Below the pieces are notes generated by a model. That model worked only from the letters and a program-made list of their open reading frames with translations. It searched no databases and was not told the origin of the DNA. The translations under genes were made by a program, and so were the position numbers. DNA of 53,269 nt. Source: Bacillota bacterium (GTDB taxonomy: Bacteria > Bacillota > Clostridia > Peptostreptococcales > Anaerovoracaceae). The DNA is taken from contig JAFSHN010000037.1 in NCBI GenBank assembly GCA_017440275.1, positions 1-53,269 of the forward strand, read 5' to 3'. Numbering within the stretch: the stretch's first letter is position 1; every line of letters starts with the position of its first letter. Shown here piece after piece: positions 42,084 through 49,913 of the stretch.

Positions 42084-45000
42084 TGCTCAATATTTTCTAC
42101 GGCAGAGAAAATCTGGACAAGGAAAAGTTTATATTCAGTAATTTGGGCAAACGAGCGTTGATTATCGTTCCTGACCAATATACTCTTGAGGCGGAAAGGC
42201 AAGCTTTCCGCCATCTTGGCGTTGAAGCACTTATGGATGTTGAAATTCTTTCTCCTACAAGACTTGGAAGCAGAATTCTCGGAGAACTGGGCGGAGGCCG
42301 AAAGAATTTTATCGACAAGTATGGACGCCATATGCTCCTTTATAAGAGCGCCCTTCGACAGAGAGAATCTCTTCATGTCTTTAGAGGTATGGAGAAGAAA
42401 GCTTCCTTTCTGGAGTCGGTAAATAACTTTATTTCCGAAATGAAACAGTACGGATGCGGTGCAGAAGATTTGCTGACTATGGCCAATGAGGGAGAAAAAG
42501 ATTCATACACTCAGCAAAAATTAATGGATATCTATACTTTGTTTGCTGATTATGAAAAGCAGATTGAAGGGAAATACACTGACTCGGAAGACTATGTTGA
42601 CCTTTACATAAACAGAGTGTCAGAGTCCGGACTCGTTCGAGACAATCAGATTTGGATTTATGGCTTTGACAGCTTTGCACCTAAAACTATGGCACTTGTG
42701 GGACAGCTTATGGCATGTGCTGCAGATGTGAATTTGGTTATAACCTATGACCGCGGAGGTAAAGATGAGGAACTTTTTGACCTGGCGGACATGATTATAT
42801 ATCAAGCAGAGAAACTGGCAGATTCCTTGGCAGTTGAGTATAAAAGGCATCCGATACCTGCAGAGTATGACTGCAAAGAAAAGAAGCCGGCTTTGGTTCA
42901 TCTGGAAAAAGAACTTTATGCGGTTCCTGCATCGCCAATAGACGATGTTGAAGGAGTTGCATTGGTTGAAGCAGCCAATATATATAACGAAGCAGAAAGT
43001 GCGGCTTCTTATATACTTCATTTGGTAAGAGATAAGGGATTAAGATACAGAGATATTCTGCTTTTGTGCAACGATATGGAAACGAGGGGTGAAATACTTG
43101 TAAGGGTATTCGAAGAGTATGGAATTCCTCTGTTCACCGACATAAAAAAAGATATTCTGTCTAATCCTGTGGTTCAAACCATCATATCGTTATTAGACGT
43201 TGTAGTTGAAAAATACAGGACTGAAGATGTTTTTAAACTACTCAAATCGGGATTTGGCGATTTGTCGAGCGACGAACTTGCCGACTTGGAGAACTACAGC
43301 ATTAAATACAAAATCAAAGGATATCTTTGGAAAAAACCTTTTTTGAGAGGCAAATTGGAATACGGTGAAGAAGGGCTTGCGGTGCTGGAAACCCTGCGTC
43401 AAAAAGCAATAAACCCTGTGCTGCCTTTGGAACCGATTTTCAAAGCAGATTCTACAGGTGAATTCATAAAAGGTTTTTACAAGTATCTGACAGACCAAAT
43501 AAATCTTCCTGAAAAGATACTTGGGTTTATAGGAGAACAAGAAGAAAAAGGATTTTGGGATTTGGCCGATGAAACGGCTCAGATTTGGCAAAGTCTGGTC
43601 AATATATTAGACCAGATTTATGACATAATGGGGAATGATGAATTCGAGGCAGACTCTTTTAGAGATATTTTCGTTACCGGATTGTCACAGGTGCAGATAG
43701 GTCTGCTTCCGCCTACAGAAGACGGTCTCGTGATGGGAACCGTGCAGAGAAGCAGAAGCGGAAGGGTTAAAGCAGTTGTTGTGGTAGGTGCTAACGAGGG
43801 AGTGCTACCTCAGGAAAAGCCTTCTCAAGGGATTTTTTCCGCAGAAGAAAGAGAACTTTTCCGTCAAAAAGGAAGGGAACTCTGTAAGGTGGATTCCGTA
43901 AGATTTATGGAAGAAAAGATGGCTATCTACAGAAACCTTACGGGTGCAACAGACTATCTATGGATGAGTTACAGCATAGCTGACGGTGAAGGCAATCAAA
44001 CTAAACCGTCGAGCGTTTTCGGTAAGATGAAAGAACTCTTCCCCGACGTTCAGGTTGAGAGAGACGTCCTTAACAGAGAAGATGCTAAAGCACTTATAAA
44101 CAGCAAAACCAGCGGACTCAGACACTTGTCAAAGGCGCTGCAGGATTTGAGCGAAGGGGTTCCTGTGTCAAGTCAGTGGGCGGAAACTCTGCGCTGGTTT
44201 GAGGAAAATAAACAAGAAACGATTGAAAAACTAAAAGAAGGAATCGCATTTACAAACAAGCAGGAGGCACTAGGAAGTTCTGCAGCAGAAGCAATTTTCA
44301 AAAAAGATCTGACTAAGGCGATGTCTTTGAGCCCGTCGAGGCTTGAGAAGTTTTCCAGATGTCCATTCTCTCATTTGGTACTGTATGGTCTGCGCCCTGA
44401 AGAACGCCGCATTTTTGAAGTGGCTCCTCGGGAAATAGGAGATATTTATCACCAGTGCCTTATGGAAATGACCAAGGAGCTGACTGTGGATGGCCTGGAA
44501 ATAACCGATGAAAAATCTCCGTGGATGACAATAACGCGAGAAGAGTGCGACCAAATTGTTTCAAAAGAAATGGAGAAAATAGCCTCTGAATACAGAGAAG
44601 GCGTTTTTGTGGATAATGCAGCCAGCGAATACAGAACCGGCAGAGTACTGGAAATATGTCAGGAAGTCTGCTGGACTGCCGTTGAGCAGGTAAGATGTGG
44701 CCACATCAAGTCAATAATGCCGGAGGTTGCTTTCGGAAGATTCGGCAAAATACCTCCGATAACTGTAGAACTTGATAATCAAAAGGTCTTTATCGAGGGG
44801 ATTATCGACAGAGTCGACATACTGTCAGACGACAAAGTTAAAATTATAGACTATAAGACCGGAAATGAATCATTCAGCGTAGCTGAGGCGGAACAAGGCT
44901 ACAGACTGCAGCTTATGCTTTACCTGCAAGCCGCCTGCAAGGATGAGTACAAACCGGCAGGTGTATTCTACTTTAAAATAAAAGAACCGAGCATAGATCT

Positions 45001-45388
45001 TTCTGCTAGGGATATAGATAAGGAAACTCTCGAAAAGGAAATCCGGAAGTCCTTTAAGCTGGATGGGGTTATGGTTGACGACCCTCTGGTAATCAAAGAT
45101 ATCGCCGGTGAGTTCGAAGGCTTTTCCGAAATTGTACCTATCAGAGCGACGAAAGAGGGCATAAAAAACAGCGGTAAAGAAGGTCTTCTTACTGAAGAGG
45201 AGTTTGCAGCCCTTCAAAAAGCTGTTCGTGACAACGTCGGACAAGCTGTCCGCGATCTGATGGACGGCAAAATCCAGGCTCATCCGATGAAGACAAAAGA
45301 ACGCTCGGCCTGTGCATTTTGCCAATACAAAGGTATATGCCGATTTGATACGGTCTTTGACAACTGTAAATATAACATAATAAGATAA
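42083..45388 (+). CDS. addB: AddB/RexB-like helicase-exonuclease subunit
   Basis: An 1101-residue AddB-like protein from a GTG start overlapping the upstream stop. The C-terminal nuclease has Ile-Asp-Tyr-Lys (D923, K925), the expected RecB-type PD-(D/E)XK core. C760, C1077, C1080 and C1086 (Cys-x-x-Cys-x5-Cys) match the iron-sulphur staple of AddB. The protein normally works with AddA to resect double-strand breaks until it reaches a Chi site. Two oddities: the N-terminal Walker A loop is not preserved (Gly-Arg-Glu-Asn-Leu-Asp-Lys at the expected place), and no addA follows. A GNAT gene comes next instead. AddA is expected elsewhere in the genome. Confidence 0.88.
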   Translation: MLNIFYGRENLDKEKFIFSNLGKRALIIVPDQYTLEAERQAFRHLGVEALMDVEILSPTRLGSRILGELGGGRKNFIDKYGRHMLLYKSALRQRESLHVFRGMEKKASFLESVNNFISEMKQYGCGAEDLLTMANEGEKDSYTQQKLMDIYTLFADYEKQIEGKYTDSEDYVDLYINRVSESGLVRDNQIWIYGFDSFAPKTMALVGQLMACAADVNLVITYDRGGKDEELFDLADMIIYQAEKLADSLAVEYKRHPIPAEYDCKEKKPALVHLEKELYAVPASPIDDVEGVALVEAANIYNEAESAASYILHLVRDKGLRYRDILLLCNDMETRGEILVRVFEEYGIPLFTDIKKDILSNPVVQTIISLLDVVVEKYRTEDVFKLLKSGFGDLSSDELADLENYSIKYKIKGYLWKKPFLRGKLEYGEEGLAVLETLRQKAINPVLPLEPIFKADSTGEFIKGFYKYLTDQINLPEKILGFIGEQEEKGFWDLADETAQIWQSLVNILDQIYDIMGNDEFEADSFRDIFVTGLSQVQIGLLPPTEDGLVMGTVQRSRSGRVKAVVVVGANEGVLPQEKPSQGIFSAEERELFRQKGRELCKVDSVRFMEEKMAIYRNLTGATDYLWMSYSIADGEGNQTKPSSVFGKMKELFPDVQVERDVLNREDAKALINSKTSGLRHLSKALQDLSEGVPVSSQWAETLRWFEENKQETIEKLKEGIAFTNKQEALGSSAAEAIFKKDLTKAMSLSPSRLEKFSRCPFSHLVLYGLRPEERRIFEVAPREIGDIYHQCLMEMTKELTVDGLEITDEKSPWMTITREECDQIVSKEMEKIASEYREGVFVDNAASEYRTGRVLEICQEVCWTAVEQVRCGHIKSIMPEVAFGRFGKIPPITVELDNQKVFIEGIIDRVDILSDDKVKIIDYKTGNESFSVAEAEQGYRLQLMLYLQAACKDEYKPAGVFYFKIKEPSIDLSARDIDKETLEKEIRKSFKLDGVMVDDPLVIKDIAGEFEGFSEIVPIRATKEGIKNSGKEGLLTEEEFAALQKAVRDNVGQAVRDLMDGKIQAHPMKTKERSACAFCQYKGICRFDTVFDNCKYNIIR

Positions 45389-45398
45389 GGAGACTGAT

Positions 45399-45926
45399 AT
45401 GGAAACGGAACGTTTAATAATCAGAGAATCTGTTTGGGAGGATATAGAAATATTTCATAAGTGGGAACAGATGCCGGAAGTGACAGAGTTTTTCAGCATC
45501 AGAGATGGTCAAACCAAGGAAGATGTAATAAGAAAATTCGTAGCAGATGACAATAACCCACAATCAAAGCAGCTCACTATTATCCTTAAGGAAACAGGTA
45601 AGCCTATCGGCAGAATCGTCCTTGGAGACATTGAAGATGGCTGGAAAGCGGAAATCTGGCGTATTTACATAGGGGAACTGGAACTGCGAGGCAAAGGGCT
45701 TGGAAAAGAAGCTATGAAAGCGATGATGAAATATTGCTTCGAAGAGCTGGGCCTTGAACGTGTGTATCTTGACCACTACACAGGAAATCCTGCATCATAT
45801 CTGTACTTGTCTTTGGGCTTTAAGTACGAAGGTGTCCTTCGCAAAAATTGTCGTAAGAACGGGATACTGTACGATGTACATTTGATGTCTATGCTGAAAG
45901 AAGAATATATAGAATTATACAAATAA
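45399..45926 (+). CDS. GNAT-family N-acetyltransferase
   Basis: A 175-residue GNAT protein, RimJ-like. The acetyl-CoA loop is in Leu-Arg-Gly-Lys-Gly-Leu-Gly-Lys-Glu-Ala-Met near residues 94-104, with a terminal Asn-Pro-Ala-Ser-x-Leu-Tyr-Leu-Ser-Leu-Gly-Phe segment. It acetylates a protein terminus or small amine; the target is unknown. It starts ten bases after addB with AAGGAGA and is the last gene before a strong bidirectional terminator. It shows no close resemblance to the GNAT at 5614 beyond family motifs. Confidence 0.85.
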   Translation: METERLIIRESVWEDIEIFHKWEQMPEVTEFFSIRDGQTKEDVIRKFVADDNNPQSKQLTIILKETGKPIGRIVLGDIEDGWKAEIWRIYIGELELRGKGLGKEAMKAMMKYCFEELGLERVYLDHYTGNPASYLYLSLGFKYEGVLRKNCRKNGILYDVHLMSMLKEEYIELYK

Positions 45927-45931
45927 AATAC

Positions 45932-45964
45932 AAAGGAGAGTTCAATTTGAACTCTCCTTTTTCT
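45932..45964. terminator. Bidirectional terminator between the GNAT and asparaginase genes
   Basis: A perfect 13-bp stem pairs 45932-45944 with 45948-45960 around a three-base loop, with T-rich tails on both strands. Confidence 0.92.
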
Positions 45965-46977
45965 TATTTACTTAGTTCACCTCTCAAATCGGTTTCCATC
46001 AAATCTTTAATGCGTTTTGTGGAATAGCCGCAGCTGAAGAGGTAATAAAGTTTGGTTACTGCTGCTTCTGTAGTCATATCATATCCACTGACAGCGCCCG
46101 CTTCTTTGAGAGGGCTGCTGGTTGCATAAGCTCCAAGCATAGTTGAACCGTGGAGACATTGACTGCAAACAGTTACGATTGTACCTTTGTCAAAGGCCTT
46201 CTGGATGATTCCCGGAAGGTCGTTGTTATAACTTGGAATATTGCCTGCACCGAAGGTTTCGAGTACGATTCCCCTGAGCTTATCAGTCATAATAGATTCA
46301 AAAAGATTGAACTGAATTCCCGGGAAGAACTTCAGAACACCAATAGGAACCTGATGCATAGGTCTGAAGTTAAAGGTTCCGTACTGCGGAGGTGTCAGCA
46401 GAGCAGCACTGTTATATTTGATATCAATACCAACCTTAGCCAGTACAGGGTAATTTGGTGATTCAAAGGCAACCAATTGGTCGGCAGATACTTTGGTTGA
46501 GCGATTTCCCCTCAAAAGTTTACCGCCGAAATAAAGGCAGACTTCACGTGCTACGCCTTCCGCTGCGATAATCATTGAGTCGATAATGTTATCACGGCCA
46601 TCACTTCTCAATTTGCACAAAGGAATCTGAGAACCTGTAAGAATGACAGGTTTGTTGAGGTTTTCAAGCATAAAGGAAAGGGCAGATGCGGTATAGGACA
46701 TAGTGTCTGTGCCGTGAAGAATCACAAACCCGTCGTAGTCCTCATAATGCTGGTCAATAGTACTTCCGATTGCATCCCAGTGTTCGGCTGTCATATTTGA
46801 AGAATCAAGAAGGGGATCGAATTCAATTACTTCCCATTCAGGCATTGCCGCATCTTTGAGTTCGGGCATTTCATCGAGAAGAGAGGCCAAGAACCCTTTT
46901 TGCGGTGCATATCCTTGCTCTGTAGGCACCATACCGATAGTGCCTCCTGTATTTAAAATGCAAATTTTCTTTTTCAT
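45964..46977 (-). CDS. ansA: L-asparaginase, type I (cytoplasmic)
   Basis: A 337-residue asparaginase. Asn-Thr-Gly-Gly-Thr-Ile-Gly near residues 8-14 contains the nucleophilic Thr, and Leu-His-Gly-Thr-Asp-Thr-Met near residues 85-91 contains the second catalytic Thr-Asp pair. The lack of a signal peptide indicates a cytoplasmic type I enzyme. It hydrolyses asparagine to aspartate and ammonia, in line with amino-acid fermentation. The start at ATG 46977 follows CGGAGA; an upstream in-frame start at 47040 would add 21 residues without a ribosome site. Confidence 0.92.
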   Translation of the reverse strand: MKKKICILNTGGTIGMVPTEQGYAPQKGFLASLLDEMPELKDAAMPEWEVIEFDPLLDSSNMTAEHWDAIGSTIDQHYEDYDGFVILHGTDTMSYTASALSFMLENLNKPVILTGSQIPLCKLRSDGRDNIIDSMIIAAEGVAREVCLYFGGKLLRGNRSTKVSADQLVAFESPNYPVLAKVGIDIKYNSAALLTPPQYGTFNFRPMHQVPIGVLKFFPGIQFNLFESIMTDKLRGIVLETFGAGNIPSYNNDLPGIIQKAFDKGTIVTVCSQCLHGSTMLGAYATSSPLKEAGAVSGYDMTTEAAVTKLYYLFSCGYSTKRIKDLMETDLRGELSK

Positions 46978-47055
46978 AACAATCTCCGTAAAAGGTATAT
47001 ATTTATGAATATAATACCACAGAGGGCGTATACATTTCAATTATTCAATAGGAGC

Positions 47056-47093
47056 ACATTTACCTTGTTGCAGACGTGTGCCGAAGTAAATGT
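47056..47093. promoter_or_regulatory. 38-bp inverted repeat upstream of the second Orr-like gene
   Basis: ACATTTAC (47056-47063) and GTAAATGT (47086-47093) are inverse copies, 22 bases apart. Possible operator or hairpin. The unit length resembles the palindromes at 4.6 and 36.6 kb, but there is only one copy and its centre is not AT-rich. Confidence 0.35.
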
Positions 47094-47121
47094 ATTATAT
47101 CAAGGAAAATATATTATATAC

Positions 47122-47150
47122 TTGAGAAAAATCACAGAATTAGGTAAAAT
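47122..47150 (+). promoter_or_regulatory. Promoter of the Orr-like gene pair
   Basis: TTGAGA (47122-47127) and TAAAAT (47145-47150) lie 17 bases apart, 49 bases before the start codon at 47200. Confidence 0.6.
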
Positions 47151-47199
47151 ATAGATAATATTGTATTAAAAAAATTATGACATAGTTAGGAGAAGGATC

Positions 47200-48288
47200 A
47201 TGGAAAACAGATACCCTAGACTGGAAGTTAATTTAGAACATTTAAGACACAACGTTGTTAACATTGTTGAAAAGTGCGGAGCACACGGCATTCAGATTGC
47301 AGGCGTAATCAAAGGCGCAACAGGTCTTCCTGAAGTAGCCAAAGCTTATGATGAAGGCGGCGCAGCAATGATAGCATCTTCAAGACTTGAACAGCTTCAG
47401 GCAGCAAAAGATGCAGGTATCGAAAAGCCACTGATGCTTATCAGAATTCCAATGCTTTCTGAAGTAAAGGAAGTTGTTAAACTGACAGATATCAGCCTTA
47501 ACAGCGAAATGGAAGTAATCAAGGCTCTCAATCAGGCAGCAAGAGAAGAAGGGAAACTTCATAAAGTTATTTTGATGGCGGATCTGGGCGACCTTAGAGA
47601 AGGTTTCTGGGACAAAGATGAACTTATTGAAGCTTGTGAATACATAGAGAATAAAATGATCAATGTTCAGCTTGTAGGTATCGGAACTAATTTAGGTTGT
47701 TATGGTTCAGTTATGGCTACAGTTGAAAAACTGGAAGAACTTTGCGAACTGGCGGAAGCTGTTGAAGCTAAGCTGGGCCGTGAACTGGAATATGTGGCAG
47801 GCGGAGCAACAAGCAGCTTGACCAGAATCTGGGATCACGACATTCCTAAGAAGATTAACCTTCTGAGAATCGGCGAAGGTATCCTGACAGCCCTCGATAT
47901 GGGAAGATTCTATGGATATGATATAAGTGAACTTTATCAGGACGTTTTCAAACTGAAGGCAGAAGTAATCGAAGTTAAGAATAAACCTACACATCCTGTA
48001 GGAACAATTACAATTGATGCCTTTGGACAGACTCCTGAATATGTGGACAGAGGAATCAGAAGAAGAGCGCTCCTGGGTGTGGGCAGAGTTGACTACGGTC
48101 ATTGGGAAGACCTTATTTGCTGCGAAGAAGGTGTTGAAGTTATCGGAGCATCTTCAGACCACACAATCGTTGACGTTGAAGATGCAGTTAAAGATTATAA
48201 AGTCGGCGATATTATGGAATTTGAAATTTGTTATTCAACTTTAGTTTATGTAACATCCAGTGACAATGTAAATATCGTTTTCGTATAG
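47200..48288 (+). CDS. Orr-like PLP-dependent racemase, paralogue 2
   Basis: A 362-residue protein of the alanine-racemase N-terminal family, closely similar along its length to the ornithine racemase at 8334. Lys38 in Val-Ile-Lys-Gly is the predicted PLP lysine. Ala-Gly-Gly-Ala-Thr-Ser-Ser near residues 201-207 is the phosphate pocket, and Arg-Ile-Gly-Glu near 223-226 and Ile-Asp-Ala-Phe-Gly-Gln near 271-276 match Orr. It probably racemises an amino acid or decides substrate range in Stickland metabolism; the substrate is not deducible. It has its own promoter (47122) and AGGAGAAGG site. Paralogue 3 follows after 20 bases. Confidence 0.8.
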   Translation: MENRYPRLEVNLEHLRHNVVNIVEKCGAHGIQIAGVIKGATGLPEVAKAYDEGGAAMIASSRLEQLQAAKDAGIEKPLMLIRIPMLSEVKEVVKLTDISLNSEMEVIKALNQAAREEGKLHKVILMADLGDLREGFWDKDELIEACEYIENKMINVQLVGIGTNLGCYGSVMATVEKLEELCELAEAVEAKLGRELEYVAGGATSSLTRIWDHDIPKKINLLRIGEGILTALDMGRFYGYDISELYQDVFKLKAEVIEVKNKPTHPVGTITIDAFGQTPEYVDRGIRRRALLGVGRVDYGHWEDLICCEEGVEVIGASSDHTIVDVEDAVKDYKVGDIMEFEICYSTLVYVTSSDNVNIVFV

Positions 48289-48308
48289 TTTGCGAAGGAT
48301 AATAAAAA

Positions 48309-49352
48309 ATGGAAAAACAATATCCAAAATTTATAATAAATCTTCCCTATTTGAGCGAAAATGTTGCACAGGTTAAATCACGCTGCAGAGCTCAAGGCAT
48401 TGAAATCGCAGGGATTATCAAAGGAATTAACGCTGTTCCTGAAGTTGCAAAAGCATATGAGGAGGGCGGGGTTGAGATTCTTGGAACTTCCCGATTAGAA
48501 CAAATAAGGAAAATCAAAGAGTATGGCGTCAAAACGCCTATGATGTACATCAGAATCCCTATGCTCAGCGAACTTGAAGAAGTGGTCGAACTTTGTGAAA
48601 TAAGTCTGGCTTCCGAAATTGAAGTTTTAAAGGCCATTAATGAAGAAGCAAAGCGACAGGGCAAAGTCCACAAAATTATGCTGATGCAGGATGTGGGAGA
48701 TCTGCGCGAAGGATTTTTCATTGTAGAAGAGTTGGTAGAAGCCGCACGGATGATAGAGTTTGATTTAGAAAATCTCCATCTTTGGGGCGTAGGCACCAAT
48801 GTGGGCTGCTATGGAGCCCTCGAACCGACAGTAGAGACCCTCAGCAAAGTAGCTTCGGCAGCGGAAGAAATAGAGAAGGCAATAGGACGCGAATTGGAAA
48901 TCGTATGCGGCGGCGGAAGCAGCAGCCTGATGCGAGTATGGGATCGCAATATGCCTCCGAAAATCAACTATCTCAGAGCCGGAGGCGAAATTATGCTTGC
49001 CTACACCAATCAGGTGGTTTACGGGTATGATGAAAGTTTTTTGCACAGCGATGCATTTCAGCTTGATGCTGAAATCGTAGAAGTCAAGAAAAAACCTGAT
49101 AAAGAAGGCCATATGCGAAAAAAAGCCTTAATTGCGCTGGGGACAGCCGATTACTGTAATCTGGACGGGCTGCATCCTAAGGATCCGGGAGTCAGAATAC
49201 TGACCGGTTTTCAGGACTATACGCTCCTTGATGTGGAAGATGCACAGAAGGATTATAAGGTGGGCGACATAATACGCTTCGATTTGAGCTATTCCGGTAT
49301 GGTTTATTTAGCAAAGAGCCCGGGCGTAAAGCTTGAATTCATTGACAAGTAG
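48309..49352 (+). CDS. Orr-like PLP-dependent racemase, divergent paralogue 3
   Basis: A 347-residue relative of the preceding gene. The PLP lysine is kept (Lys38 in Ile-Ile-Lys-Gly), and Cys-Gly-Gly-Gly-Ser-Ser-Ser near residues 200-206 fits the phosphate site. The conserved Pro-Val-Gly-Thr-Ile-Thr-Ile-Asp-Ala-Phe-Gly stretch of the other two copies is absent; the chain passes from Lys-Lys-Lys-Pro-Asp directly to Met-Arg-Lys-Lys-Ala. The Arg-Leu-Gly-Glu motif reads Arg-Ala-Gly-Gly. Substrate or activity may thus have changed. It starts 20 bases after paralogue 2 with a weak GAAGGA site. The greA promoter overlaps its last codons. Confidence 0.78.
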   Translation: MEKQYPKFIINLPYLSENVAQVKSRCRAQGIEIAGIIKGINAVPEVAKAYEEGGVEILGTSRLEQIRKIKEYGVKTPMMYIRIPMLSELEEVVELCEISLASEIEVLKAINEEAKRQGKVHKIMLMQDVGDLREGFFIVEELVEAARMIEFDLENLHLWGVGTNVGCYGALEPTVETLSKVASAAEEIEKAIGRELEIVCGGGSSSLMRVWDRNMPPKINYLRAGGEIMLAYTNQVVYGYDESFLHSDAFQLDAEIVEVKKKPDKEGHMRKKALIALGTADYCNLDGLHPKDPGVRILTGFQDYTLLDVEDAQKDYKVGDIIRFDLSYSGMVYLAKSPGVKLEFIDK

Positions 49353-49370
49353 CCATTTGTGGGTTATAAT
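49342..49370 (+). promoter_or_regulatory. Consensus sigma-A promoter for greA-lysS
   Basis: TTGACA (49342-49347) and TATAAT (49365-49370), exactly 17 bases apart. The -35 box lies in the last codons of the upstream gene, whose stop is at 49350-49352. Confidence 0.85.
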
Positions 49371-49414
49371 ATTTGGCACGGCTATATACAAGGTCGAAAG
49401 GAGAAATATAAATA

Positions 49415-49888
49415 ATGTCAGAAGAAATTTTATTAACCCAGGAAGGGTATGACAAAATAGTTGCAGAACACGAAGAATTAGTTTCAGTAAGAAGAAAGGA
49501 AGTTTCCGAAAGATTAAAGGAAGCTATCTCCTACGGAGACATTTCCGAAAACGCTGAATATGATTCTGCAAAGAATGAACAGGCTGAACTGGAAGAAAGA
49601 ATCCTTAAGCTTGAAAATATGATTCGTAAGGCTACAATCATTAACGAAGCAGATATGACAAATGATGTAGTTAAGGTTGGTCTGACTGTTAAAGTTTTAG
49701 ATGTTGAACTGGGAGAAGAAGACGAATACACAATCGTAGGTTCAACAGAAGCTGATCCGTTCGGCGGCAAGCTTTCCAATGAATCAGAACTTGGCAAAGG
49801 CCTTTTAGGAAAGAAAAAAGGCGACGAAATTGAAATCATTGTTCCGGATGGAATTCTGAAGTATAGAGTGTTAGACATCACTAAGTAA
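49415..49888 (+). CDS. greA: Transcription elongation factor GreA
   Basis: A 157-residue GreA of normal length. The N-terminal coiled coil (1-75) contains Tyr-Gly-Asp-Ile-Ser-Glu-Asn-Ala-Glu-Tyr near residues 41-50, whose acidic tip reaches the RNA polymerase active site to promote cleavage of backtracked RNA. The C-terminal FKBP-like domain (about 80-157) has Gly-Lys-Leu-Ser-Asn-Glu-Ser and Pro-Asp-Gly-Ile-Leu-Lys-Tyr. A consensus promoter lies 45 bases upstream. lysS follows after 25 bases, probably on one transcript. Confidence 0.97.
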   Translation: MSEEILLTQEGYDKIVAEHEELVSVRRKEVSERLKEAISYGDISENAEYDSAKNEQAELEERILKLENMIRKATIINEADMTNDVVKVGLTVKVLDVELGEEDEYTIVGSTEADPFGGKLSNESELGKGLLGKKKGDEIEIIVPDGILKYRVLDITK

Positions 49889-49913
49889 GTGCAGGCAGAG
49901 AGGTACTAAAAAA

